From positions 86,601-150,600 of the forward strand of contig NZ_JBAFWZ010000008.1 of NCBI RefSeq assembly GCF_036662795.1: a DNA stretch of 64,000 nucleotides. Reading direction: 5' to 3'. Each line of letters opens with the position of its first letter. Position 1 is the stretch's first letter. This DNA comes from Lysinibacillus_B sp036662795. GTDB taxonomy: Bacteria; Bacillota; Bacilli; Bacillales_A; Planococcaceae. Shown here piece after piece: positions 17,050 through 26,417 of this stretch. A program made the translations under genes and the position numbers. Under the pieces are notes generated by a model. That model did not search any database. It was not told the origin of the DNA and saw only the letters and a program-made list of their open reading frames with translations.

Positions 17050-17427
17050 TTATGAACGACTTGGCATAGTTCCCTCTTCTGTATGCATCATTGTACGTAC
17101 GACTTTTGCAATTTCTTCCGTACTTTCGTCCTCAAACTCCACTGTCGAAGTCTTATTACCAGCATGGGGCGAAATACTTGGAAGATCAGATTGTTCATCC
17201 GTTAACTGTTCAATTTGATGGAATTCAATCTCCTTTGGTGTATAAAAAATATACGATAAAAACATTCGAACAGGGAACATACAAAGAAATACGATTAAGG
17301 CTGCGATAAAAGAGCCTAATAGTACATTTAATGGCAGCACAATTGTTTTTTGAAGAGCAACAAAAAAATAAACTGTAAAGCCAATTAATGCCGCCCAGCA
17401 GTTATATAAAATTGAGCCAAACATCAT
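17050..17427 (-). CDS. Uncharacterised two-helix membrane protein after cheD
   Basis: I do not recognise this 125-residue protein. Two hydrophobic helices (about 7-27 and 32-60) are followed by an acidic cytoplasmic-type tail of about 60 residues (FEDESTEEIAKVV). The start at 17427 or 17424 overlaps the cheD stop, so it is translationally coupled to cheD. A terminator follows. B. subtilis has no gene between cheD and sigD, so this looks like a lineage addition. Position suggests a link to chemoreceptor control or to the switch to late flagellar genes, but nothing in the sequence proves it. Confidence 0.8.
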   Translation of the reverse strand: MMFGSILYNCWAALIGFTVYFFVALQKTIVLPLNVLLGSFIAALIVFLCMFPVRMFLSYIFYTPKEIEFHQIEQLTDEQSDLPSISPHAGNKTSTVEFEDESTEEIAKVVRTMMHTEEGTMPSRS

Positions 17428-17924
17428 ATCTCACTCACTCCTTGATTAACTGTGCGAATATTTAATTTCGACGTACTCGGATTAAATTCAATTGTTCGAC
17501 CGCTATTGCCGCCCGTATCTTCTGCTACAATCGGAATTCCACTTTTGCGAAGCTCCGCCTTAACCGCTTCCACATTACGTGGACCAATTCGCATAGAATC
17601 TCTATCTGATGTAAATTGGAACATTTGGGCTCCACCTGCAATTTTCGCCTTTAACTTAAAAGGTTGAACCCCTTCTAATTTTAACAAATCAATTAATGCT
17701 TGAATCCCAGTGTCTGCAAATTTCGCCACATTTAACGAATCCGCCCGACTTAAACTAGAATCTGGTAACATCACATGAATTAAACCTGCTATTTGCTTTG
17801 AGTCATCATATAAAATAACACCTACACAAGATCCTAAACCTGAAGTCCGAATCGTATTAGGTACTTTTACTACATCCATTTGAGCAATTCCGACTTTAAC
17901 TACTTGATTCGATTGTAGAATCAT
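17424..17924 (-). CDS. cheD: Chemoreceptor glutamine deamidase CheD
   Basis: CheD deamidates receptor glutamines and binds CheC to tune receptor activity. It is 166 residues. The catalytic Cys is in TSGLGSCVGVILYDD (about residue 33), followed by GLIHVMLPDSS with the catalytic His, and the AKIAGGAQMF motif. The start at 17924 overlaps the cheC stop as ATGA, with GGAGTG upstream inside cheC. The adjacent cheC fits their known complex. Confidence 0.97.
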   Translation of the reverse strand: MILQSNQVVKVGIAQMDVVKVPNTIRTSGLGSCVGVILYDDSKQIAGLIHVMLPDSSLSRADSLNVAKFADTGIQALIDLLKLEGVQPFKLKAKIAGGAQMFQFTSDRDSMRIGPRNVEAVKAELRKSGIPIVAEDTGGNSGRTIEFNPSTSKLNIRTVNQGVSEI

Positions 17925-18559
17925 CCTTGAGACACTCCAAGTGCTTTAAAAATAGACTCAAACGAATCCGGATCAGGTAATAGGAAGAAATGCCCTTGTA
18001 CCGATTCACTATCTGCTAATTCTTCGTCAAAAATGGATGTATTTATTACAATGACATGATCACTAACATGCGATAACTCAATGAGTCCAATACTAATGAT
18101 TGCACCAAACATATCTACACTTAACCCAGGTACAGTTGGATAAATTTTCAGTCCCGTAAAATCGGATAGGGCCGATAAGTAAGAACCAGATAATATATTC
18201 CCCATTTCCTGCATTGCAGATAATCCTAGCTCCGGTACTGGAGGCTGTGTAAAGTCAAATGATTCATCTCGAATAAGTCTTCGAATAAATCGATTCGCTT
18301 GTTCGATCGGCAATACGAAAAACATACTACCTTCCGCATCACCTTCAATGCGTAAAAAAATCCCTACAACATATGTCTCAGAGCCACCAGCAAGCTCCAT
18401 CATATCATTAAAAGAAACCATTTCTACCTTCGGAACACGCATATCAATCTTCTTATTTAATAAGTCAGATAGCGCAGTCGCTGCATGTGCCGCTCCGATA
18501 TTCCCTATTTCCTTTAATACATCTAAATGTAATGAAGTAATTTTTTGATGGAAATTCAT
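17921..18559 (-). CDS. cheC: CheY-P phosphatase CheC
   Basis: CheC removes phosphate from CheY-P and, bound to CheD, takes part in adaptation. The 212-residue protein carries both phosphatase half-sites of the E-x2-N type: LKEIGNIGAAHAATALSDLL near the N terminus and MQEMGNILSGSYLSALSDF near residues 115-133. The start at 18559 follows AGGGG. It overlaps cheD by four bases. A perfect hairpin without a T-tract stands between cheW and cheC. Confidence 0.97.
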   Translation of the reverse strand: MNFHQKITSLHLDVLKEIGNIGAAHAATALSDLLNKKIDMRVPKVEMVSFNDMMELAGGSETYVVGIFLRIEGDAEGSMFFVLPIEQANRFIRRLIRDESFDFTQPPVPELGLSAMQEMGNILSGSYLSALSDFTGLKIYPTVPGLSVDMFGAIISIGLIELSHVSDHVIVINTSIFDEELADSESVQGHFFLLPDPDSFESIFKALGVSQG

Positions 18560-18584
18560 CTTTTTTGACCCCTACTTTAGTAGA

Positions 18585-18609
18585 TTCTAGGCGGGAAACC
18601 CACCTAGAA
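18585..18609 (-). promoter_or_regulatory. Hairpin between cheW and cheC
   Basis: Eleven-base arms (TTCTAGGTGGG and CCCGCCTAGAA on the minus strand, one G-U) close on a three-base loop. No T-run follows, so it is not a standard terminator. It may stabilise or mark processing of the long fla/che mRNA. Confidence 0.6.
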
Positions 18610-18619
18610 AATTAATCTT

Positions 18620-19066
18620 TTACCCTAATGGATTTAACACTTTGTCTAAATGTAACAAAATAAGTAAACGTTTATCTAATTTTGCTACACCTGAAATGAA
18701 TTCTTCCTCTAGAGAACCTACGACTTCTGGCTGCTGCTCAATAGATGTCGTTTGAATGTCTAATACATCGTTTGCTGAATCAACGACAAAGCCCACTTCC
18801 ATATCCTCTAGTTGAATAATGATGATACGTGTTGTATCCTCGTTCGTCGAGCCAACAATTCCAAAACGCTCACGTAGATCGATGATTGGCGTAACGACCC
18901 CACGTAAATTAATAACACCTTTAACAAAGCGTGGTGTTTTCGGAACACGCGTAATGTGCATTAATTTTTCAATACCGCGTACATATGATACCGGTATTGC
19001 ATATTCTTTATCTGCTAATTGAAATACAATCACTTTAATGTAATCTTGCTCAACAGCATTTGTCAT
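18620..19066 (-). CDS. cheW: Chemotaxis coupling protein CheW
   Basis: CheW links receptors to the CheA kinase. It is 148 residues, a single SH3-like CheW domain. Signatures are IPVSYVRGIEKLMHITRVP, VKGVINLRGVVTPIIDLRE and VGFVVDSANDVLDI. The start at 19066 follows GAGGTG. It follows cheA by 29 bases in the standard che order. Confidence 0.97.
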   Translation of the reverse strand: MTNAVEQDYIKVIVFQLADKEYAIPVSYVRGIEKLMHITRVPKTPRFVKGVINLRGVVTPIIDLRERFGIVGSTNEDTTRIIIIQLEDMEVGFVVDSANDVLDIQTTSIEQQPEVVGSLEEEFISGVAKLDKRLLILLHLDKVLNPLG

Positions 19067-19095
19067 ATTCTACACCTCTTTATTCATCCTATTTC

Positions 19096-21162
19096 CTACA
19101 TAAGAGCATTACAGTCTACAATTAACGCTACTTTCCCATTACCTAAAATTGTTGCACCAGAAATTGCAAAAATGTTTGTTAAGTAATTACCCAGTGATTT
19201 TAAAACAATCTCTTGCTGACCGATAAATGAATCTACCACTAAACCTGCTAGTTTCTCACCTTTACGAACGATCACAACTGAATGGAATTCATCTTCTACT
19301 GCTTCATTACGAGGCACTTCGAATACTTCCTCTAAGAATATTAAAGGAACTACTTTGCCACGGAAATCAATCACCTTTTGATTGTGTGCATTTAAAATAT
19401 CTGAATTACGAATAATAGACGTTTCAATAATAGATGAAAGCGGAATTGCATAAATTTCTTTTTCAATTTCAACTAACATAACTGAAATAATTGATAGGGT
19501 TAACGGTAATTGAATTGAAAATACTGACCCTACATTTTGTGTAGACTCAATGGATATATTACCTCCAAGGGATTCAATTGTTGTTTTTACAACATCTAAT
19601 CCCACGCCTCTACCAGATACATCGGAAATGACATCTGCTGTTGAGAAGCCTGAAGCTAAAATAAGCTCATTAATTTGCTTATCAGACAAAGAATTTGCCA
19701 CTTCTTGGGAAACAACACCCTTAGAAAGCGCTTTTGCTAGTACCTTCTCACGATTAATACCGGCACCATCATCTTCTATCTCAATAAATACATAGTTTCC
19801 GCTATGATAAGCACGTAGCTGAACTGTCCCCTCTTCCGGCTTACCTTTGGAGCGACGAATTTCAGGACTTTCAATACCATGATCAAGCGAGTTTCGAATT
19901 AAGTGAACTAATGGATCACCAATTTCATCAATAACTGTACGGTCTAACTCTGTTTCCGCACCGATAATTTCTAAGTTAATTTTTTTATTTAAATCACGTG
20001 ATAATTGACGAACCATTTTTGGGAAACGATTGAATACTGTTTCCACAGGTACCATACGCATTGTTAAAATAATATTTTGTAAGTCGCCCATTACTCGACT
20101 CATACGCTCAACTGTTTCGTTTAATTCTCCATGATTCACTTCAGAAGCAATAGATTGCAATCGTCCACGATCAATTACTAGCTCTTCGAATAAATTCATT
20201 AACACATCTAAGCGTTCAATATTTACACGAATTGTTTTACTTGTCGCTACAGCTGTTGTTTTATTATTTGTTGGCGCTGCTTTTTTGTCCGCAGTATTTG
20301 ATACAGGAGCAACTGCCTGAGTTGCAGGTGGTGTAGCCTCAACTTGTCTAACAGGTGCTTCCTCTATTACACTAGATTCTTTAAACGAGGACGGGTGAAT
20401 TTCGGTTACTTCAACCGTTTCAACCTCTGATACCTTTAATAATTTTTTCTGTAAATCTTCTGCACTTTCTTTTGAAATGAAAGCTACGTAGAAAATACTA
20501 TCAAACTGTTCTTCTTCTAACCTATCTACAGAAGGTGATGATTTAATGACATCTCCATTTTTCTCTAATATTTCAAATACCATAAACACACGAGCTGCCT
20601 TCAATAAGCAATCCTCGCGAAGGACTACAGTAATTTCATATGCTTTATAATCTTGATCGGCTGATTGATGTAGGATCGTTTTTTCAAAATCATCGTACAC
20701 TAGTTTTAGTTCCGTTGTTGTAGCAGCTTGCTCAGCCGTAGCCGATGCTTGTTCTAAGTTAGCAGGCGCTGCTATAGCAACCTCACCTGATTCAATACGT
20801 TTTAATTGTTCAACAGTTCCTTGAACATTTCGCTTACCATCACCACCACTAGCAATATCCATTACCATTTCCTCTAGGTGATCCACCGATTCAAATACTA
20901 CATCTAAAATTTCAGGTGTTACTTTAATTTTTTCGTTACGAATCGCATCTAATACATTTTCCATTTTATGCGTTAAATCCGCTAAATCCTCAAACCCCAT
21001 CGTAGCCGACATACCTTTTAACGTATGTGCCGAACGGAAGATTTCACCAACGATTGCTAAATCTTCTGGATTTTTTTCTAGCTCTAATAAATGCTCGCTA
21101 CAAGCTTGTAAATGTTCTTTACTTTCATCGATAAACATTTCTAAATATTGGTTTACTTCCAT
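19096..21162 (-). CDS. cheA: Chemotaxis histidine kinase CheA
   Basis: CheA autophosphorylates in response to receptors and passes phosphate to CheY and CheB. The 688-residue protein shows all five domains. P1 Hpt has phosphorylated His46 in RSAHTLKGMSA. P2 response-regulator binding spans about 155-260, then comes a linker rich in Ala, Thr and Pro (about 270-310). P3 dimerisation and P4 ATPase follow, with N box HLIRNSLDHGIE, G1 DDGAGIN and G2 GRGVGLDVV. P5 is CheW-like at the C terminus. It lies 14 bases after cheB. Confidence 0.98.
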   Translation of the reverse strand: MEVNQYLEMFIDESKEHLQACSEHLLELEKNPEDLAIVGEIFRSAHTLKGMSATMGFEDLADLTHKMENVLDAIRNEKIKVTPEILDVVFESVDHLEEMVMDIASGGDGKRNVQGTVEQLKRIESGEVAIAAPANLEQASATAEQAATTTELKLVYDDFEKTILHQSADQDYKAYEITVVLREDCLLKAARVFMVFEILEKNGDVIKSSPSVDRLEEEQFDSIFYVAFISKESAEDLQKKLLKVSEVETVEVTEIHPSSFKESSVIEEAPVRQVEATPPATQAVAPVSNTADKKAAPTNNKTTAVATSKTIRVNIERLDVLMNLFEELVIDRGRLQSIASEVNHGELNETVERMSRVMGDLQNIILTMRMVPVETVFNRFPKMVRQLSRDLNKKINLEIIGAETELDRTVIDEIGDPLVHLIRNSLDHGIESPEIRRSKGKPEEGTVQLRAYHSGNYVFIEIEDDGAGINREKVLAKALSKGVVSQEVANSLSDKQINELILASGFSTADVISDVSGRGVGLDVVKTTIESLGGNISIESTQNVGSVFSIQLPLTLSIISVMLVEIEKEIYAIPLSSIIETSIIRNSDILNAHNQKVIDFRGKVVPLIFLEEVFEVPRNEAVEDEFHSVVIVRKGEKLAGLVVDSFIGQQEIVLKSLGNYLTNIFAISGATILGNGKVALIVDCNALM

Positions 21163-21176
21163 AAGAGGACACCCCT

Positions 21177-22331
21177 TTAAAACATAAATTTCATAATACT
21201 TTGTGCAATATCGTCAACATCTGCTATTTCATCTACAAGCTGCGTTTCCACGGCAGCTTTAGGCATTCCATATACGATACATGTTTCTGCTGACTCTGCA
21301 ATGGCCATTACGTTACCCTTTTGTTTTAAAGCTATTAAACCTTTCGAACCGTCATATCCCATTCCAGTCATGATAACTGCAATTTTATCAAGGTCTTGAT
21401 ACTTACTTACATCTTCAAACATGACATCAACTGATGGGCGATGACCTGAACGAGGAGGTTCTGTTTGATCAAGCACGATAGCAAAAGATGTACCAACCTT
21501 TCGTAGCTTCAAATGGTAACCTCCAGGTGCAATATACGCTACTCCATTTTGTAATATATCGCCATGTTCTGCCTCTTTTACAGTGATCTCACTTAATTGA
21601 TCGAGCCTTGTTGCAAGCGATTTAGTAAAACCAGCTGGCATATGCTGTACAATTAAAATTGGTGCTTGAATGTTCGCAGGTATTTTTGTTATAACTTCCT
21701 GCAGTGCACGCGGCCCACCTGTAGAAGTACCGATAAGTACGATTTTTTTTGATGATTTGCTCCACTCTTTTTTTAAAGTCGATTGAAGAGATACATTCGA
21801 CACCGCTCCCTTTTTGCTAATCATTGTAGGTTTACTCGATGTTGCAAAAACTTTAGAATTTATTATTGATTTCTCTTCTTGAGGTTTACTAATATTTAAT
21901 GGCTTTTTTAATTTTGCAACCGATACTTCTGTTGCTTGCTCAACTTTATGCACTAGCTCTTCTTTAATTTTGTGTAAATCTAAAGAAATAGTACCACTTG
22001 GCTTTGCAACAAAATCAACTGCCCCATATTCCATCGCCGTTAATGTATTGTCAGCACCTCTTTGAGTTGTACTCGAAAGCATGATTACTGGAACTGGACA
22101 AATCGTCATGATTTCTTTTAAGGCATCTAGACCATTCATTTCTGGCATTTCTACATCCATTGTTACAACATTAGGTTTTAACTGTTGAATTTTCTTGATT
22201 GCATCTTTCCCATTACGTGCCGTACCGGCAATTTCAACTTTCGAATTACCTACAAAAAAGTCGCTAATTAGTTTTCTCATAAAAGCAGAGTCATCAACAA
22301 TTAATAGCTTGCTTTTGTTTGAGAAGTCCAA
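21177..22331 (-). CDS. cheB: Chemotaxis methylesterase/response regulator CheB
   Basis: CheB demethylates receptor glutamates when phosphorylated. It is 384 residues. The N-terminal receiver has the acidic pocket DD at 13-14 and phospho-acceptor Asp59 in TMDVEMPEMNG. A linker of about 70 residues follows. The C-terminal esterase holds the Ser in GTSTGGPRALQ, the His in QHMPAGFT and the Asp in MTGMGYDGSKG. It starts directly after flhG (one base apart). CheR is not in the window; in B. subtilis it is encoded elsewhere. Confidence 0.97.
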   Translation of the reverse strand: MDFSNKSKLLIVDDSAFMRKLISDFFVGNSKVEIAGTARNGKDAIKKIQQLKPNVVTMDVEMPEMNGLDALKEIMTICPVPVIMLSSTTQRGADNTLTAMEYGAVDFVAKPSGTISLDLHKIKEELVHKVEQATEVSVAKLKKPLNISKPQEEKSIINSKVFATSSKPTMISKKGAVSNVSLQSTLKKEWSKSSKKIVLIGTSTGGPRALQEVITKIPANIQAPILIVQHMPAGFTKSLATRLDQLSEITVKEAEHGDILQNGVAYIAPGGYHLKLRKVGTSFAIVLDQTEPPRSGHRPSVDVMFEDVSKYQDLDKIAVIMTGMGYDGSKGLIALKQKGNVMAIAESAETCIVYGMPKAAVETQLVDEIADVDDIAQSIMKFMF

Positions 22332-23204
22332 TTAATCACGTCCTTTCGAGAAAATACTTTTAAGCTTTGATAAGAAATTTTTTGATTCTATTGGGGCATG
22401 AACTTCATCTTCCCTGTGATGAATAAAACGTTGAACTATTTGCCTCATCGTCTTTGTAATCGGTGCATCTGGATATGAAATCGTAAAAGGCACTTGTTCT
22501 CTTACTGCTTTACGGACGATTGGGTCTTCAGGTAAAGAACCTAAAATGACACATTCTTTCTTCAAAAATTTATTCATTGCACTATGAAGACGATTTACTG
22601 TTTCTCGCCCCTCCTCTACCGTAAAGGCTCGGTTACATAATAAATAGAAAGTTTTTTGACTATCTTTTAAATTAATATATTTCATCATCGAATAGGCATC
22701 CATAATCGCTGTCGGTTCTGCAGTAGAAATTACAATAATTTCATCTACGGAAACTAGTAGCTCCAGCGACCAATTTGTAGCTCCTGCGCCCATATCAAAC
22801 AAGATATAGTCAAATGATTTTTGAAGATGTTCGAATGCTTCTATTAATAAATCAAACGTATTACCTGACCAATCAAGAAGTGAGCCCATTCCAGAGCCTC
22901 CGGAAATATAATGTAAATCATTCGGACCTTCGTACATAACTTCTGTAATAGTCAAGTTTCCTTCTAAATAGTCCTTCAAACTATATTGTACACTTTTCCC
23001 AATTAGAATGTGAATATTTCCCATGCCGATATCCATATCTAAAATAACTACTCTTTTACCTTCTTTTGCAAGTAGTGTGGCGAAATTCATCGTAAAATTA
23101 CTTTTACCTACTCCGCCTTTCCCACTAACTACAGCTATAGATTTCCCTAAAGCACCTTCACTTTCAAGCATTTTCATCCTTAATTTTTCCGCTTGATCTC
23201 TCAT
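22332..23204 (-). CDS. flhG: Flagellar number regulator FlhG/YlxH (MinD-like ATPase)
   Basis: FlhG is a ParA/MinD-type ATPase that works with FlhF to set flagellar number and placement. It is 290 residues. The deviant Walker A GKGGVGKSN is at about 28-36, then ILDMDIGMGNIHIL and the Walker B-like DYILFDMGAGA. The N terminus (MRDQAEKLRMKM) has the DQAxxLR motif that stimulates the FlhF GTPase in B. subtilis. Its ATG overlaps the flhF stop as TAATG, so the pair is coupled. Confidence 0.96.
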   Translation of the reverse strand: MRDQAEKLRMKMLESEGALGKSIAVVSGKGGVGKSNFTMNFATLLAKEGKRVVILDMDIGMGNIHILIGKSVQYSLKDYLEGNLTITEVMYEGPNDLHYISGGSGMGSLLDWSGNTFDLLIEAFEHLQKSFDYILFDMGAGATNWSLELLVSVDEIIVISTAEPTAIMDAYSMMKYINLKDSQKTFYLLCNRAFTVEEGRETVNRLHSAMNKFLKKECVILGSLPEDPIVRKAVREQVPFTISYPDAPITKTMRQIVQRFIHHREDEVHAPIESKNFLSKLKSIFSKGRD

Positions 23205-24361
23205 TAATCTTCTCCTTGAAAGAACAATTCAAATAATTTATCTAGGTCTGGTTGCTCAATATCCTCTGGTACTTCTTGTCCATCCGTATAGTAAGCAAGT
23301 CCTTTATTATATTTAATCATTAAATTGAACATAGTGCCAACGGAATTTGTTTCATCTAACTTCGTAAAGATAAATTTCCCAATAGGAAGCTGCTCGAACT
23401 GATCAATAATAGCCTCTAAATCTCTTTCTTTAGCAGTTAATGAAAGTACTAGTAGGGATTCGGCCTGTTCACTAAAATCAACTAGCTTTTGTAAATCGTT
23501 TACATATTTTGCTTCTTTATAGTTTCTTCCTGCTGTATCGATAAAAACAATATCTAAATGAGCTAATTTCTCGATTGCTGCCTTATAATCTTCTACGTTA
23601 TAGACAATTTCGACCGGTGCCTGTAATAAACCAGCATAAGTTTTCAGCTGTTCAATCGCTGCAATACGGTATGTATCTGTAGTGATAAACCCTACTTTTT
23701 TCTTATTTTCTAAAACCGCTCTTGCAGCCATTTTCGCAATCGTCGTTGTTTTACCAACCCCTGTAGGTCCAAGCACATTAATGAATTGTTTTTCATACGA
23801 TAAGGCTTGAATTGGAAGGTGAGCTAATCTTTCTCGCAAATAGTTCTCTGCTAAAGCACGCATTTCTTCAAACTGAATTTCCTGTTCACTATTTTTAAAA
23901 TACATAAAAAGCTCATCACTAATCGCTGTGATGAGCTCTTTGCTTAGCTCTTGACGCTTTAAATAATCTACAAAAGGCAAGAGTTCATCTGGATATTGGG
24001 ATTGAATTGTTTGCCTTTGCATCGATTGCATAATCGATTTTAAATCTGCTATTTCCTTTTTTAATTCTTCGTTTATTGTAGTATTTTCTCTCTTCTGATC
24101 CTGTACAACGTATGAATCCATAACAGGTTGCCCATTTGTCGATGGTACTTGAGAAATATCTGGCAGTGGTGGAACGACTGACTTTTTCTCCATCGTGTCC
24201 ACCCCTGCTACTACTTCAAAGCTTTTTTGTTTAACTAATCCGAATAACTTCTTTGTAACAACTACTTTTGAATTTAAAATAACTGCATCATCACCTAAAT
24301 CAGCACGAATGAGCTTCATTGCTTCTGCAATAGATGGAGCATAATATTTCTTCATTTTCAT
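23204..24361 (-). CDS. flhF: Flagellar biosynthesis SRP-family GTPase FlhF
   Basis: FlhF is the third SRP GTPase (with Ffh and FtsY) and marks where flagella are built. It is 385 residues. A basic N-terminal B domain (about 1-120) is followed by the N and G domains, with P-loop GPTGVGKTTTIAKM near 198, DTAGRNYKEA and FTKLDE. It overlaps flhA by four bases and flhG by one. The paralogue ffh lies at the other end of the window. Confidence 0.97.
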   Translation of the reverse strand: MKMKKYYAPSIAEAMKLIRADLGDDAVILNSKVVVTKKLFGLVKQKSFEVVAGVDTMEKKSVVPPLPDISQVPSTNGQPVMDSYVVQDQKRENTTINEELKKEIADLKSIMQSMQRQTIQSQYPDELLPFVDYLKRQELSKELITAISDELFMYFKNSEQEIQFEEMRALAENYLRERLAHLPIQALSYEKQFINVLGPTGVGKTTTIAKMAARAVLENKKKVGFITTDTYRIAAIEQLKTYAGLLQAPVEIVYNVEDYKAAIEKLAHLDIVFIDTAGRNYKEAKYVNDLQKLVDFSEQAESLLVLSLTAKERDLEAIIDQFEQLPIGKFIFTKLDETNSVGTMFNLMIKYNKGLAYYTDGQEVPEDIEQPDLDKLFELFFQGED

Positions 24362-26391
24362 TCTACATTCACCACCCCGACACTTTGTATTTCAACTGCT
24401 GCATCTAGTTCATTATAGGATAATATCGGAATTTGCGGGAAGTAACGTTCTGTAAGCTGGCGAACATACAACCGAACCCCCGGCGAACATAAAATAAGTG
24501 GTGATTGCTCAATAAACGAAACACGCTCCACTTCCTTTGCAATGGCTTCAAGCACATATTGTGATTCTTGCGGGTCCATCGCTAGGTAATTCCCATGGTC
24601 CGTTTGCTGTATACTATCTGCTACTAATTTTTCAACTTTCCCAGAAACAGTAATTACCTTTAATGCCGGTTGTCCATTCACAAATTGTGAAGTGATCTGG
24701 CGAGCTAATGCCTGTCGTACATATTCAGTTAAAATATCTGTATCACTCGTCAATTTCGAATAATCAGCGAGTGTTTCAAAAATAATTGGTAAATTACGAA
24801 TAGATACATTTTCTCTTAATAACTTTGCCAACACTTTTTGAATTTCTCCTATAGAAAGAGGAGCAGGAGTAAGCTCATCAACTAAAATGGCATGAGTTTC
24901 GCGTAAATGATCGATAAGCTGCTTTGTTTCCTGACGTCCCAGTAATTCATGCGCATTTGCACGAATCATTTCTGTTAAATGCGTAGATACAACACTTGGT
25001 GGATCAACAACAGTATAGCCAAGCATTTCGGCATCTTCCTTTACTACCTCAGTAATCCATTTTGCTGGTAGTCCGAATGAAGGCTCAATTGTATCAATCC
25101 CATCGATTGAATCATCATCGCCTGGACTCATCGCTAAATAGTGATCAAGTAATAACTCGCCTCTAGCCATTTCATTACCTTTTATTTTTATTCGATATTC
25201 ATTCGGTTGAAGCTGAATATTATCGCGAATACGAACGACTGGGATAACAATCCCCAGTTCAAGAGCCAATTGACGACGAATCATGACTACTCGGTCAAGT
25301 AGGTCCCCTCCTTGCGCCGCATCTACTAATGGAATTAAGCCGTAACCAAACTCAAATTCGATCGGGTCAACACTTAATAAATTAACTACATTTTCTGGAC
25401 TCTTCATTGTATCAGTAGCAACCTCTTGTTCAAGCTCAAGTAATTCTTCTGGATCTTCCTCTTTTTTACGATTCATCAAGAACGCGCCTATTGCAAGTGA
25501 AGCAGCGATTGGTAATGTAATCCATCCTGGAATCGGTGTAAATAATCCTAGTAAAAGAATTGTAGCAGCTGCAACATAAAGTAATTTTGACTGTGCAAAT
25601 AATTGATTTGTAATATCCACACCTAAATTGCCATCAGAAGCTGCACGCGTAACAACGATACCTGTTGCAGTTGAAATTAATAGAGCAGGAATTTGTGATA
25701 CTAGTCCATCACCTACAGTTAAAATAGAGAAGTGATTAGCAGCCTCGCCGAATGCCATTTCCATTTGTACTATTCCAATAATCATACCTACTAATAGATT
25801 GATAAATACCATGATTATTGAGGCGATCGCATCACCTTTTACGAATTTTGTCGCACCGTCCATAGCTCCATAAAAGTCAGCCTCGCCCGCAACCTTATCA
25901 CGACGTTCACGAGCATCTTTTTCAGAAATAATACCTGCATTTAAATCCGCATCAATACTCATTTGCTTACCTGGCATCGCATCTAAAGTAAATCGTGCTG
26001 CTACCTCAGCAACACGTTCGGAACCTTTTGTAATAACGATAAATTGAATAATAACTAGTAACAAGAAAATAACGAGACCGACTAAAATATTTCCACCTGT
26101 TACGAAATTACCAAATGTATCTACTACATCTCCCGCATCTCCATTTGCAAGAATTGCTCGAGTCGTAGAAACAGACAAAGCAAGTCGAAACAATGTCAAC
26201 AGTAATATTACCGTAGGAAAAATAGAGAAATCTAACGCTTCCTTCATATTCATCGATGTTAATAATACTAATAGGGCTAATGTAATGTTAATAATAATTA
26301 AGAAACTTAGTAACCATGTTGGTAGAGGGATGATGAGCATCGCTACGATTAAAATAACCGCACCTAAAACCCCTAAATCGCGAACTTGCAT
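24358..26391 (-). CDS. flhA: Flagellar type III export gate protein FlhA
   Basis: FlhA forms the nonameric export gate. It is 677 residues. About eight membrane helices fill residues 1-300; the conserved FHIPEP-family cytoplasmic loop includes MPGKQMSIDADLNAG and ARERRDKVAGEADFYGAMDG. The large C-terminal cytoplasmic domain (from about 330) docks chaperone-substrate pairs. The start at 26391 follows a good ribosome site. It lies 26 bases after flhB and overlaps flhF. Confidence 0.98.
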   Translation of the reverse strand: MQVRDLGVLGAVILIVAMLIIPLPTWLLSFLIIINITLALLVLLTSMNMKEALDFSIFPTVILLLTLFRLALSVSTTRAILANGDAGDVVDTFGNFVTGGNILVGLVIFLLLVIIQFIVITKGSERVAEVAARFTLDAMPGKQMSIDADLNAGIISEKDARERRDKVAGEADFYGAMDGATKFVKGDAIASIIMVFINLLVGMIIGIVQMEMAFGEAANHFSILTVGDGLVSQIPALLISTATGIVVTRAASDGNLGVDITNQLFAQSKLLYVAAATILLLGLFTPIPGWITLPIAASLAIGAFLMNRKKEEDPEELLELEQEVATDTMKSPENVVNLLSVDPIEFEFGYGLIPLVDAAQGGDLLDRVVMIRRQLALELGIVIPVVRIRDNIQLQPNEYRIKIKGNEMARGELLLDHYLAMSPGDDDSIDGIDTIEPSFGLPAKWITEVVKEDAEMLGYTVVDPPSVVSTHLTEMIRANAHELLGRQETKQLIDHLRETHAILVDELTPAPLSIGEIQKVLAKLLRENVSIRNLPIIFETLADYSKLTSDTDILTEYVRQALARQITSQFVNGQPALKVITVSGKVEKLVADSIQQTDHGNYLAMDPQESQYVLEAIAKEVERVSFIEQSPLILCSPGVRLYVRQLTERYFPQIPILSYNELDAAVEIQSVGVVNVE

Positions 26392-26417
26392 GGTTTTCCC
26401 TCCTAATGTTACGTGTT

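Noticed and set aside
24358..26391. FlhA/FlhB/FliPQR genes as a non-flagellar type III secretion system
   Set aside because: They lie in a complete flagellar operon with rod, hook, switch and chemotaxis genes.
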